DNA of 64,000 nt from Rhodovulum euryhalinum (lineage in GTDB: Bacteria > Pseudomonadota > Alphaproteobacteria > Rhodobacterales > Rhodobacteraceae): the NCBI RefSeq assembly GCF_004342445.1, contig NZ_SLWW01000008.1:114667-178666 (forward strand), written 5' to 3'. The translations under genes were made by a program, and so were the position numbers. The notes beneath the pieces were generated by a model. That model did no database searches. It had not been told where the DNA came from and saw only the letters and a program-made list of their open reading frames with translations. Positions within the stretch are counted from its first letter, which is position 1; the number at the start of each line of letters is the position of its first letter. Below are positions 42,130 through 50,606 of this stretch, one piece after another.

Positions 42130-42761
42130 CAGACGCGCACCTCCACCACCGGCACCGACGGCACGTCCCCGACCCCGAAACTTGCCACCGAGGTCTGGAT
42201 AAGGTCGGTGTCGAACCGCACGGGCACGTCGAACTCGAAGCCGGCGGTCACCCTCGCTCCGAGTTCGGGCACGGCGTTCAGCGTGATGAACCCGGCCGTG
42301 CTGTCCACCGTGAACCCCAGACCCTCGACCAACTCGCTGCCGTCAACGCCGACCTTGACCGTACCAGCGACGGGTTTCGTGATCGGACGAACGTAGGTTT
42401 GCGAACCCGAGGCATAGCTCTTGGTCAGTTGGAAAACGGTCTGTGCACCATCACCATGGCCGATCACCTGATCGCCGAAGGCAGGCTCGCCCGACGGTGG
42501 GCAGGACTTGTAGTCGGACCAGTCTTTCCAGCGGAATCCGTAGAGCTGACCGCGCCGCGCCTCGAAGAAGGCGATCAGCGCCTCTACATCGTCCAGCGAA
42601 CGCATCGCCACGCCCGCATCATATCGGCGCCGGGCATGCTCCCATGGGGTGTTGCGTTCCTCGAACCCGTTGGCCAGCGCAACGATCTCGGTGCGCCGCT
42701 CGGGCCCGCCGACCGAGCCGAAACTCAGGTTGGCCGGGAAACGAACTTCGTGAAAAGCCAT
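42129..42761 (-). CDS. GTA g12: DUF2460 distal tail protein
   Basis: A 210-residue DUF2460 protein (MAFHEVRFPANLSFGSVGGPERRTEI; ALIAFFEARRGQLYGFRWKDWSD), the distal tail ring between tube and baseplate. The C-terminal half is beta-rich. It follows the tape measure gene by 15 bases and overlaps g13 by one base at the stop/start junction. Confidence 0.93.
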   Translation of the reverse strand: MAFHEVRFPANLSFGSVGGPERRTEIVALANGFEERNTPWEHARRRYDAGVAMRSLDDVEALIAFFEARRGQLYGFRWKDWSDYKSCPPSGEPAFGDQVIGHGDGAQTVFQLTKSYASGSQTYVRPITKPVAGTVKVGVDGSELVEGLGFTVDSTAGFITLNAVPELGARVTAGFEFDVPVRFDTDLIQTSVASFGVGDVPSVPVVEVRV

Positions 42762-42776
42762 GCATCTTCCTCCGGA

Positions 42777-43439
42777 TCATCGGTTTCGCTGCCCGCGGGC
42801 GATCAGCCGCCCCATCTCGGCGGCGATCTGGCTCTGGCTGCGGGCAAAGCCCTGCACGTCGGGCGTGGTGATGTTCATCACGACCTGGACGGGCCGTCCG
42901 CCCCCGTCGCTCTTCACACCCAACCGGCCATCGGTCCCGCGCGACAGCGGCAGGATCGCCTCGGGTCCCGCTTCGCCCATCAGACCCGTCGCGCCCCGCA
43001 TCGGGAAATGGGTGGCCCTGTCGATCACGCCACCGGTGGCGAAGGGGATCACCCGGCCCTGCGTGAAGGCCCCGCCCTTTGCAAAGGGCACGGTGGCATT
43101 GACAAGCCCCTCGATCCCGCCAGCGATCAGACCGCCCAGTTGGTTCTGCACCGGCTTGATAGCCGCCGAATAGGTCGCGTTCACGATCGAGTTCGCGACC
43201 GATTTCAGCGCGTCCGACAGCTTCAACCCGTCGAACACCAACCCATCGAAGGCCCGCCGGAGCCCGCTGCCGATCGAGCGCGACAGGCCGCCCACCTCGC
43301 GGTTGGTCAGCGTCATGCTCTCGCGCATCCGTACCAGTTCCACCTCGAAGGCCGCGGCGGTCCCCCGCGCGCCGCCAAGCGTTGTCTCCAGCGCCTCGAT
43401 CTGCGCCTCGAATGCTTCGAAATCCTCTGCCTGGGCCAT
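42777..43439 (-). CDS. GTA g11: tape measure protein (short)
   Basis: A 220-residue lambda-type tape measure. It has a helical N-terminus (EAFEAQIEALETTLGGARGTAAAFE), a hydrophobic middle (LGGLIAGGIEGLVNATVPFAKGG) and the C-terminal MGEAGPEAILPLSRG motif. Phage tape measures are usually several times longer; this length predicts a tail of only a few tens of nm, as in RcGTA. It lies between the tail chaperones and g12. Confidence 0.92.
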   Translation of the reverse strand: MAQAEDFEAFEAQIEALETTLGGARGTAAAFEVELVRMRESMTLTNREVGGLSRSIGSGLRRAFDGLVFDGLKLSDALKSVANSIVNATYSAAIKPVQNQLGGLIAGGIEGLVNATVPFAKGGAFTQGRVIPFATGGVIDRATHFPMRGATGLMGEAGPEAILPLSRGTDGRLGVKSDGGGRPVQVVMNITTPDVQGFARSQSQIAAEMGRLIARGQRNR

Positions 43440-43442
43440 GTG

Positions 43443-43640
43443 TTATCCTCGATCGATCCTGTTGTCGGGAAAGGCGCTCGCGAGCTCTTCCAGCCGTGCA
43501 CGGCTCATCGGCGCGGGGCCACGCCCGGCGCCCAGCATCAACATCAGTTCGGCGGGCGTGAGCGCCCAGAATTCCGCGGGCTTCAACCCAAGTCCCCGGA
43601 TGCCGGCGTGCATCAGCGCCCCCCAGTCAAAGCCCGTCAT
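43443..43640 (-). CDS. GTA g10.1: tail assembly chaperone-like small protein
   Basis: A 65-residue protein (MTGFDWGALMHAGIRGLGLKPAEFWALTP, then AELMLMLGAGRG), of the DUF2376 tail-assembly-chaperone type. It overlaps the end of g10 by 14 bases in another frame, the arrangement in which phages often use a frameshifted fusion of two chaperones; whether a slippage occurs here cannot be told. It is followed after three bases by the tape measure gene. Confidence 0.85.
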   Translation of the reverse strand: MTGFDWGALMHAGIRGLGLKPAEFWALTPAELMLMLGAGRGPAPMSRARLEELASAFPDNRIDRG

Positions 43641-43959
43641 GACCCGCCTCGGGAAGCGTGAAGGCGCGCGCCAGAAGCTGGGCCGCGGCCTTTGCCGCCA
43701 CGATCGGCCCGCCGCCGATATCGGCCCGCGCCAGGTCCGCGGGCGTGCCCTGCCAACCCCCGCCCCTCAGTCCCGCCAGAAGCAGCGCCAGCACATCGCG
43801 GGTAGCGAACGCACCCTCCTCGTAGCGCTCGATCAACGCCACCAGCGTGTCCGCACCAAGCGCCGCCTCAAGTTCGGCCAGCGCACCAAGCGTCAGCTTG
43901 AGAACGCGCCGCTCGCCATCGACGATCAGCGCCACTTCGCCCGCATGGGGATTTGCCAT
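43627..43959 (-). CDS. GTA g10: tail tube assembly chaperone
   Basis: A 110-residue protein typical of GTA gp10: MANPHAGEVALIVDGERRVL, then the conserved LTLGALAELEAALGADTLVALIERYE. Chaperones of this type keep tube subunits soluble on the tape measure. The start is only two bases after the tail tube gene. Confidence 0.9.
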   Translation of the reverse strand: MANPHAGEVALIVDGERRVLKLTLGALAELEAALGADTLVALIERYEEGAFATRDVLALLLAGLRGGGWQGTPADLARADIGGGPIVAAKAAAQLLARAFTLPEAGHDGL

Positions 43960-43961
43960 GA

Positions 43962-44375
43962 TCAGAACGCCGTAAAGGTCAGAACGCCCGCCGAGGCCAG
44001 CGTCAACTCATAGGTGGCCTCGCCGTTGTGGCTCCCGGAATACTCCAGCGAGCCCACCTGGAACCGCCCCTCAACGAGGCCAAAGCCGGGGATCACGACC
44101 TGAAAATCCGGCGTCTCGGCGTCGAAGAAGACCTGCCGCGCCCGTGCGTCGGTCTCGGCGTCTTTGAAAACGCCACCGCCAGAGATCGCGGCCGACTTGA
44201 CACCCGCCCCAGCCAGGAGTTCCCGCCAGCCGCCTTGGCTCTCAAGGCTGGTGACATCAACCTGTTCGGCGTTGAAGCTGATGCGGGTCGCCCTCAGCCC
44301 CGCGATGGTCTCGAAGTGGCCGTTCCCGGTCATGTCGAGCTTGATGAGAAGATCCTTGCCGTACTGCACGGTCAT
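43962..44375 (-). CDS. GTA g9: major tail tube protein
   Basis: A 137-residue beta-rich tube subunit starting MTVQYGKDLLIKLDM, with the conserved GLRATRISFNAEQVDVTSLESQGGWREL. The ATG at 44375 is preferred because GGAG lies eight bases before it. The frame could start at a GTG three codons upstream, but that start would overlap the ribosome binding site. It gives the full Phage_tail_2-type fold. Confidence 0.92.
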   Translation of the reverse strand: MTVQYGKDLLIKLDMTGNGHFETIAGLRATRISFNAEQVDVTSLESQGGWRELLAGAGVKSAAISGGGVFKDAETDARARQVFFDAETPDFQVVIPGFGLVEGRFQVGSLEYSGSHNGEATYELTLASAGVLTFTAF

Positions 44376-44398
44376 GTCGCTCACTCCAGATTAGGTGT

Positions 44399-44809
44399 TC
44401 AGTCGTCCTCGACCCGGGCGGCAAAGCGCAGATCGATCCGGCGCTCGTCCTTGGTGCCTACCCGGCGGGCGCGGGCGCGATCGAACCACAGGCCCACCAA
44501 GCGCCCGCGCGACAGCGTCAGCGACGCGCCGACCAGCGCATCCGAGATCGCGCCCGCCGCCGTCTTGGCCTGGGCAAAGCCCGCCGCGACAGTCACCACC
44601 GAGATCGTCAGGTAGTGCAGCGCCCCCTCGCCAGTCTTGTCCGAGGCATCGCGCGCTTCTTCAGGGCCGAGACTGACATATGTCGGGGGCAACTCGCCCG
44701 CGGGCACCACGTCATAGATCGCGCTGCCCACCAGCGACGCAAGTGCCGCATCGCCTGCGAGTCGCTGGTAGATCGCCGCCTGCAGGGCGGCCGCCGCGCC
44801 ATAGCTCAT
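44399..44809 (-). CDS. GTA g8: tail terminator (DUF3168)
   Basis: A 136-residue DUF3168 protein (MSYGAAAALQAAIYQRLAGD, IYDVVPAGELPPTYVSLG), which caps the tail tube during assembly. It overlaps g7 by four bases and is followed by a 23-base gap to g9. Confidence 0.9.
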   Translation of the reverse strand: MSYGAAAALQAAIYQRLAGDAALASLVGSAIYDVVPAGELPPTYVSLGPEEARDASDKTGEGALHYLTISVVTVAAGFAQAKTAAGAISDALVGASLTLSRGRLVGLWFDRARARRVGTKDERRIDLRFAARVEDD

Positions 44810-45147
44810 GCCGGGATCTCCTCGTCCGCAAAGCAGGTGAGGTACTGGCCGTGCCGGTCGGCTTCGGTGACAGCGCGGATATTGAAGACCCTGGGGCCCT
44901 CGCGAAAGCGCTCGCCAGGCTCGGGCCGCCGCGCCGCCCCCGGGGGGGCGCCGCGCACCACGATGGTGTAGGGCACGCGTGACAACGTCAGCTCTTCGCC
45001 GGCGCGTTCACCGCCGGTGCGGGGCGTGATCTGCGCCCAGAGCACACCCAACGCGCCCCAGGTCTCGACGAACCCGCCCGCGCCGTCCGGCACCCGCTCC
45101 GTCGCCTCCAGCACCAGACGGCGGTTCAGGACAGGAGTACGTCTCAT
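44806..45147 (-). CDS. GTA g7: head-tail joining/stopper protein
   Basis: A 113-residue SPP1 gp16-like head-tail joining protein (VLNRRLVLEATERVPDGAGGFVETWG; FNIRAVTEADRHGQYLTCFADEE). It plugs or connects the filled head. Four-base overlaps on both sides place it tightly between g6 and g8. Confidence 0.9.
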   Translation of the reverse strand: MRRTPVLNRRLVLEATERVPDGAGGFVETWGALGVLWAQITPRTGGERAGEELTLSRVPYTIVVRGAPPGAARRPEPGERFREGPRVFNIRAVTEADRHGQYLTCFADEEIPA

Positions 45148-45743
45148 GCCTCGCCCCCCGCTGTCAGCCTGAGCCGCCGCCAGCGATCGGTAAGCGCCAA
45201 CACGCCGAACGGCATATGGAAGTCACCCGTGCCAGCGGCATGCCGGTTCTCGTGGAAATGCGCGGCCAGCAGGAACACAGCCTGGCAAAGATCGGGGGGC
45301 ACGCTGTTCCAGTCCGGACCAAAGCCCGCGTCGAAGTCGATCTCGGCCGACCCGCCCGGCGGGATCGTCGGCAACAGCATCCCGGCCGCCGCGAGGCGCG
45401 GATAGTTGATGTCGCGTTCCAGCCGGTAGGTGCCGGACTCGCAGACACAGACCGTGCCGTGCCGGTCGAGCAGCCTCAATTCCGCGATGCGGGTGACCGG
45501 GGCAAGCGGCAGCGCCTCGCGCATGCCCTCGCGCCAGCCGCTCACCACCCATGTGAAGCTTCGTGCCAAAAGCACCTTGGCCGTTCGTCCCTCGATCGCT
45601 GCAATCGCCGCCCGAAGGAATGCTTCCAGCAATGCATCTTCTGCCCCGTCGTCGGTGAACCCCGTCCCAAGGCGCAGATGTGCCTTGAACCGCTCCAGTG
45701 GCAGCGCCGCGGCGGGCAGCGTCGTCTGCTCGATCAGCATCAT
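45144..45743 (-). CDS. GTA g6: head-tail adaptor
   Basis: A 199-residue phiE125 gp8/HK97 gp6-like connector: LPLERFKAHLRLGTGFTDDGAEDALLEAFLRAAIAAIEG at the start and PPDLCQAVFLLAAHFHENRHAAG later. It docks on the portal. It lies 150 bases after the capsid gene, the widest gap in the head/tail part; that gap holds a hairpin. Confidence 0.9.
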   Translation of the reverse strand: MMLIEQTTLPAAALPLERFKAHLRLGTGFTDDGAEDALLEAFLRAAIAAIEGRTAKVLLARSFTWVVSGWREGMREALPLAPVTRIAELRLLDRHGTVCVCESGTYRLERDINYPRLAAAGMLLPTIPPGGSAEIDFDAGFGPDWNSVPPDLCQAVFLLAAHFHENRHAAGTGDFHMPFGVLALTDRWRRLRLTAGGEA

Positions 45744-45893
45744 CGTGTCGTCTCTCCGCTAGCCCCCCGCTGAGTGCTGGCGCGCGCCGGTCCGGTCCAT
45801 CCCGACGGAGGGAACAGCTGGACAGACCGGATGAGCCCCGGCGCGCGCCCGGACACTCCCGGATCACCCGGGAGCGCCGTTTCGATCAGGGCC
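45744..45893 (-). promoter_or_regulatory. Gap between g5 and g6 with hairpin
   Basis: CTCCCGG-N5-CCGGGAG (45856-45874) is a strong stem about 20 bases after the capsid stop, with no T tract. It could act as a 3' stabiliser that keeps capsid mRNA high relative to tail mRNA, or as a partial terminator. The rest of the gap shows no coding potential. Confidence 0.45.
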
Positions 45894-47090
45894 TCACGCG
45901 GCCGAGAATCTCAGCAGCTTGATCGCAGCAAAGTCGCTCACATCGCCACCCACGCGCTTGGTGGCGTAGAACAGCACATGCGGCTTGGCCGAGAACGGGT
46001 CGCGCAGCACACGAAGGTCGGGCCGCTCGGCAATGGTATAGCCGGCCTGGAAGTTGCCGAAGGCGATCGCCACGGTGCCCGAGGCGATGTCGGGCATGTC
46101 CTCGGCAATCAGCACCGCATAGCCCAGAAGCCGCGCAGGTTCGCCCGCCGACAGCCCATCCGACCACAGGAAACGGCCATCGGCATCCTTCATCTTGCGC
46201 ACCGCACCCGCGGTCCGAGAGTTCATCACGAAGGCCGCGCCGGAACGGTATTCAGCGCCCAGAGAATAGACGAGGTCGAGGATCGCGTCGGACGGCGACA
46301 CCGCGTCGAAATCACCATCCATGCCCGTCGCGACATAGCCGAGACTGCCCCAGGCCCAGGCGCCCTCGGGCACGAGGGGATGCGACAGGAACCCCTTCGG
46401 CTTGTCGATACCGTCCCCGTTGATGAAGGCTGCCGCCTCCGCACGGGCGAACTTGTCGGCGATCCGCGCGGCCAGCCAGCCCTCGATGTCGAAGGCAGAA
46501 TCATCCAGCAGGCGTTGGCTGGCCTTGGGCATGGCCGAAAGTTCGTGCAGCGGGATCGAGACCCGTTCGATCAGTGGCGTATCGGTCTCGACCTGATGCG
46601 CGGTCTCGGTCGCCCAACCCGAACCGATGTCCGAATGGTCCACCAGCACGTCGAAGGACGACGACTCCACGGTGACCACCTGCGCGATCGTTCGGATCGA
46701 GGCGGTCGACCTCAGCACAGACTTGATTGCCTCAGAGGTTTCCGGATCGACGAGATAACCGCCCTCGGCCGCGACCGAGGCGCCAAGCGCCTTGCCCTCA
46801 AGTTCCAGACCCCGCAGGCCGTCGTCGTCGCCGTTGCGCAGATACGAGGCAAAAGCCTTCTTGTGCGGCGCGTCGAGATCGGCGGCGCGCGACAGCGCGG
46901 GGCGCCCGGCGGCAGAAGCGGTCATTTGGGATTTCCGGTCCAGCATGGTCAGTCGCTCTTCCTGTTGTTGCAGCCTGGATTTCACGTCGGCCTGGAACTC
47001 CCTGAAATCGTAAAGGAAAGAGTTCAGCGCCTGCTTTACTTCCGCCGCCGGGGCTTGGCTCCCGCCGGACTTGGTCTCGGTCTCGGTCAT
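45894..47090 (-). CDS. GTA g5: major capsid protein
   Basis: A 398-residue HK97-fold capsid protein. The first about 110 residues are a charged coiled-coil delta/scaffold region (VKQALNSFLYDFREFQADVKSRLQQQEERL) that the g4 protease should remove. The body has EGGYLVDPETSEAIKSVLRS, EAAAFINGDGIDKPKGFL and a C-terminal FYATKRVGGDVSDFAAIKLL. The start is ATG at 47090 with no strong ribosome binding site. Intact. Confidence 0.95.
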   Translation of the reverse strand: MTETETKSGGSQAPAAEVKQALNSFLYDFREFQADVKSRLQQQEERLTMLDRKSQMTASAAGRPALSRAADLDAPHKKAFASYLRNGDDDGLRGLELEGKALGASVAAEGGYLVDPETSEAIKSVLRSTASIRTIAQVVTVESSSFDVLVDHSDIGSGWATETAHQVETDTPLIERVSIPLHELSAMPKASQRLLDDSAFDIEGWLAARIADKFARAEAAAFINGDGIDKPKGFLSHPLVPEGAWAWGSLGYVATGMDGDFDAVSPSDAILDLVYSLGAEYRSGAAFVMNSRTAGAVRKMKDADGRFLWSDGLSAGEPARLLGYAVLIAEDMPDIASGTVAIAFGNFQAGYTIAERPDLRVLRDPFSAKPHVLFYATKRVGGDVSDFAAIKLLRFSAA

Positions 47091-47133
47091 CACGCTCGTC
47101 CTTGTTGAGATCGGTCCTTGCGGCCTGTGGCGA

Positions 47134-47697
47134 TCAGCCCTCGGCCAACACGCGGCGGGCGCCCGAGAAGGCCTCCGCCAGATCGCGCAGGAGCGCCTCG
47201 GCGGTGTCCTCCGCCTTGGCACCCACCCGCGCATCGGCAAGCATCGGGAAGGTCACCAGCGAAACCTCCCAAAGCTCGAGCTCCGAAAGAAGCCGTCGCC
47301 CGCTTGCATCCCGTTCGGCCCGCTTGGTGCGATAGCCGATCGACAACCCGTCCAGCGCCCCCGCCGAAACCAGCGCGGCGGCCTCGCGTCCCCGCGCAAC
47401 CTCGGTCAGAAGCCGCCCCTTGACGTAAAGGCCGCGCCCGTCCTCCCGGACCTCGTCCCAGATGCCGATGGGCTGCTCGGGGTCGTGCTGCCACAGCATC
47501 TTGACCCGCCGCCCTTCGGCCGCCATCCGCTTGAGGCAGGCGCCATAGGCCCCCGCCTGCACCACGTCACCGCCCTGGTCGGTCGCGCCAAAGAGCGAGG
47601 CATATCCCTCAATCATCGCGCCCTCGCCCAGGGCAAGCGGCGCGTCCGGCGGGCAGAACTTCCGCTCCAGCCCGGTTTGCGTGTCATATCCGATCAT
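47134..47697 (-). CDS. GTA g4: prohead protease
   Basis: A 187-residue HK97-family (S78/U35) prohead protease: EGYASLFGATDQGGDVVQAGA, the catalytic His in KMLWQHDPEQPIG and the Ser in GALDGLSIGYRT. It trims the capsid N-terminus during maturation. The ATG at 47697 has AAGGAG seven bases before it. The frame is open further upstream but only over g3.5. Confidence 0.93.
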   Translation of the reverse strand: MIGYDTQTGLERKFCPPDAPLALGEGAMIEGYASLFGATDQGGDVVQAGAYGACLKRMAAEGRRVKMLWQHDPEQPIGIWDEVREDGRGLYVKGRLLTEVARGREAAALVSAGALDGLSIGYRTKRAERDASGRRLLSELELWEVSLVTFPMLADARVGAKAEDTAEALLRDLAEAFSGARRVLAEG

Positions 47698-47708
47698 GCG
47701 AACTCCTT

Positions 47709-47951
47709 TCACGGCACGGCCGTCACCAGCGAGGCCACACCTTCGGTCAAGATCACCGCGACCACGCCGTAGACGGTCAGCCACATCCTTCTTTCCAGCC
47801 GTTCGAGTGCGGTCTCGATCCGCACCAGCCGGAATTCGAGCGCCGTCCAGCGCTCCTCCCAGACCCGCTCGTTGGCGTCGATCCGTGCATTCGCCACCTC
47901 GAAGGGCGCATAGAGAAACCGGGAGCCCGACCGTTCGGTCGGGGGTTTCAT
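47709..47951 (-). CDS. GTA g3.5: small head formation protein
   Basis: An 80-residue protein: basic N-terminus, then VANARIDANERVWEERWTALEFRLVRIETALERLERR (helical) and one membrane-type helix at the end (MWLTVYGVVAVILTEGVASL). It matches the RcGTA rcc01685-type head formation protein. The start overlaps the portal stop (ATGA), and the g4 start is 12 bases after its stop. A membrane-like helix in a head protein is notable. Confidence 0.85.
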   Translation of the reverse strand: MKPPTERSGSRFLYAPFEVANARIDANERVWEERWTALEFRLVRIETALERLERRMWLTVYGVVAVILTEGVASLVTAVP

Positions 47952-49123
47952 GACCCCTCCGGCCGCTTCGGCAGGCCAAGGAGGGCACGCTTTTCGTCCT
48001 CGGTCAGGAAATCGGCCTCGGAGATGCGCTTCCACTGGGTGTCACGCTCGGCGGCCAGCGCCGGCACCTGGTCAAGATCGGGGCGAAGCTGCACGGGCTC
48101 GCCCGAGAAACGTGACAGGAAGTCGGCCACGGTCCCCGCGACCTTTGCCACAAGCGGCACCACCGTCAGCCGGTAGAAGGCGCGGTTGGCCTCCTGGTAG
48201 TTGGCATAGGTGGCGTCTCCGGGGATCCCCAGCATCATCGGCGGCACCCCGAAGGCCGTCGCGATCTCACGGGACGCAGCCTCCTTGGTGCGGTGAAACT
48301 CCATGTCCGAGGGTGAAAATCCCATCGGCTTCCAGTCAAGCCCCCCCTCCAGCAGCATCGGACGTCCTGCATTGGCCGCGCCCTGGTGATAGGCCAGCAT
48401 CTCGTCCTGAAGCCGCGCATATTGCTCGTCGCTCAACGTCTGGCTGCTGTCCGAACCCCGGTAGATGATCGCGCCCGAAGGCCGCGCGGCGTTGTCCAGC
48501 AGCGCCTTCGACCAGCGCGAGGCCGAATTGTGCACGTCGATCGCCGTCGCCGCCGCCTGCATCGGGGACAGGCCGTAATGGTCGTCCTGCGGATGAAAGC
48601 TCTTGATGTGGCAGATCGGGGGCGCGGCCACCGTCATGTCGAACCGGTGCTTTCGCCCCCCCACGGCGTAATCATAGGCGACCGGCCAGCCGTCGCGCCC
48701 GGGCACCAGATGCATCCGGTCCGATCGCAGCACGTGCAACTCGAAGGGCATCCCCTCCTCGCCACCAACCGCCTCGAGATAGGCGTTTCCCGACAGCAGA
48801 AGCTGGCCGTAAAGGGTCTCGAACAACTCGGCCCGTCCCTGTGCCGGGTTCGGTCGGCCGATCAGCTCAAGCAACGGGTGGGTTTCATAGCGCCGTTCGG
48901 CGTCCCGGCAGACCAATGGCAGGGCCGCAGCCGCCTCGGCGATCAGCTTGACCGCGCGAAATCCGACCGGATTGCCGACAAAGCCGTTCCGGATCAGCGA
49001 GACGGTATCGCGCGGGCTCCAGGCCACGCGCCCCGATCCCGCCCAGGCGATCACCGGTCCGGTGGCCGAGGCCTTGGCTTCCGGCACCCGCGCCTCGGCA
49101 CGGCGGAAGATGTTGAGTTTCAT
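47948..49123 (-). CDS. GTA g3: portal protein
   Basis: A 391-residue phage portal (HK97 gp3 type): MKLNIFRRAEARVP start, NGFVGNPVGFRAVKLIAEAAA, ICHIKSFHPQDDHYGLSPMQAAATAIDVH and MEFHRTKEAASREIATAFGVPPMMLG. It forms the dodecamer through which DNA enters the head. GGAGGAGC precedes the ATG at 49123, which excludes longer starts. A gap of 127 bases with a terminator-like hairpin separates it from g2. Confidence 0.94.
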   Translation of the reverse strand: MKLNIFRRAEARVPEAKASATGPVIAWAGSGRVAWSPRDTVSLIRNGFVGNPVGFRAVKLIAEAAAALPLVCRDAERRYETHPLLELIGRPNPAQGRAELFETLYGQLLLSGNAYLEAVGGEEGMPFELHVLRSDRMHLVPGRDGWPVAYDYAVGGRKHRFDMTVAAPPICHIKSFHPQDDHYGLSPMQAAATAIDVHNSASRWSKALLDNAARPSGAIIYRGSDSSQTLSDEQYARLQDEMLAYHQGAANAGRPMLLEGGLDWKPMGFSPSDMEFHRTKEAASREIATAFGVPPMMLGIPGDATYANYQEANRAFYRLTVVPLVAKVAGTVADFLSRFSGEPVQLRPDLDQVPALAAERDTQWKRISEADFLTEDEKRALLGLPKRPEGS

Positions 49124-49176
49124 GGGCAAAGCTCCTCCGGTTTCGCTGTCGCCGCCCATCCAGGGGCCCAAAGGAA

Positions 49177-49211
49177 AGGCCCGGGCCCCGGCAGTGCCGG
49201 GATCCGGGCCT
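49177..49211 (-). terminator. Terminator-like hairpin between g2 and g3 of the GTA cluster
   Basis: On the minus strand AGGCCCGG (49204-49211) pairs with CCGGGCCT (49177-49184) around an inner CCCGGC-ACT-GCCGGG stem, and TTTCCTTT follows. It is stronger than many true terminators, yet the operon genes continue in the same direction after it. Confidence 0.6.
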
Positions 49212-49250
49212 CGTCGTCTCTTCAGGGCCGCATTGCGGCGGCGGTCGTCT

Positions 49251-50606
49251 TTAAAGGCTGCGCACCCGGGGTCGCCGCCAATGCGCAGCCGGGGCGATCA
49301 TCAGTTCGTGGATTGCCCAGACAAGCGCGTCCAGCCGGTCGGGACTGCCGCGCCCATCGAACCCGCGCGAGGTCATCCGGCACATCTGATCCTCAAGCAG
49401 GGCGAGCCCGCGCAGGTGCTTGATCCGCCCCTGCTCGTAAAGCGCCGCCACCGGCTCGGCGCGCGCCGCCTTGCCGCGCGAGGCATGTACCGCCCGGAAC
49501 GGGATCAGCGGATCAAGCTGGCGGATCACCGTCTCGACCAGATCGCCACCCTGGTTGACCTCGGCCACCAGGCGGTCGGCACCGAACCGCTCCATCGCGT
49601 CGATCGCCGCCTGCGCCCAGACCGTAGGCGCAACGCCCGTCAGGCTCGCATCCTCCAGCACCACCGCACTCCAGTCCTGCGGCGGCCCCTGGGTCCGTGC
49701 GCCCACGACCACGATCCCACATTCGTCGGACCCGCCATGCCCGGTGATCGGCGGATCGACCGCGACCACGATCCGGTCAAGCGGCGGGGCCGTGTCGATC
49801 CGTGCCGCCTCGATCCCCGCGAGCGTCCAGAGCGCCCCCTCGGATTCCTCGAGCAGCACCCCGTCCAGTTCCTGCCGGCCAAGCCGCGTACCCGAATACC
49901 GCGCGCGCACCGCCTCCAGAAACGACGCGGCCAGGTTCGCCCGGTTCGCCTCGGTCGGTGCATGTGTCACCGCCGTCGTCGGATTTGCCAGGATCGACCG
50001 CAGGACGCCCACATTGCGCGGCGTCGTCGTGATACACTGCCGGGGCGACGGCCCAAGCCTCAACCCGAATTGCAGCATGTCCCAGGTTTCTTCCGCCTTC
50101 TTCCATTTGGCCAGTTCGTCGGCCCAGGCCGCATCGAATTGCGGGCCCCGCAGACCCTCGGGATCGTGCGCGGAAAAGACCTGCGCGACCGCCCCGTTCG
50201 GCCAGACCAGCCGCCGCCGCGACGCCTCCCAGCGCGGGCGGCGGTCCGGCGGCGAACAGGACATGAGGCCGCTGTCGCCAAAGACCATCACCTCGCGGAC
50301 CTGATCCACCGTCTCGCCCACCAGCGCCACCCGCCGCGACCGGCCCGGATCAAGCGGCCGCGGCCCCTCGACCTCGGACCGGACCCATTCCGCGCCCGCC
50401 CGCGTCTTTCCCGCGCCGCGACCACCCAGGATCACCCACGCACGCCAGTCCCCGTCAGGCGGCAACTGATGCGGCAACGCCCAGAACTCGAACAGGAACG
50501 GCAGCGCCATGAGCGCCCCGTCATCCAGGCTGTTCAGGAAGGCCGTCTGCTCCTCGCGTGGTGCGCATGCGATCCAGTCGGCGCCCGACCTCAAGGCGTG
50601 CCTCAT
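49251..50606 (-). CDS. GTA g2: large terminase
   Basis: DNA-packaging motor of 451 residues: Walker A WVILGGRGAGKTRAGAEWV, Walker B-type AAWADELAKWK, coupling motif ITTTPRNVGVLRS, and a C-terminal nuclease with metal aspartates (IVVAVDPPITGHGGSDECG; SPDRLDALVWAI). GTA terminases cut DNA without a strong pac site, giving headful packaging of host DNA. The ATG at 50606 lies inside the end of g1; an ATG at 50663 is an alternative start. All catalytic motifs are intact. Confidence 0.94.
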   Translation of the reverse strand: MRHALRSGADWIACAPREEQTAFLNSLDDGALMALPFLFEFWALPHQLPPDGDWRAWVILGGRGAGKTRAGAEWVRSEVEGPRPLDPGRSRRVALVGETVDQVREVMVFGDSGLMSCSPPDRRPRWEASRRRLVWPNGAVAQVFSAHDPEGLRGPQFDAAWADELAKWKKAEETWDMLQFGLRLGPSPRQCITTTPRNVGVLRSILANPTTAVTHAPTEANRANLAASFLEAVRARYSGTRLGRQELDGVLLEESEGALWTLAGIEAARIDTAPPLDRIVVAVDPPITGHGGSDECGIVVVGARTQGPPQDWSAVVLEDASLTGVAPTVWAQAAIDAMERFGADRLVAEVNQGGDLVETVIRQLDPLIPFRAVHASRGKAARAEPVAALYEQGRIKHLRGLALLEDQMCRMTSRGFDGRGSPDRLDALVWAIHELMIAPAAHWRRPRVRSL

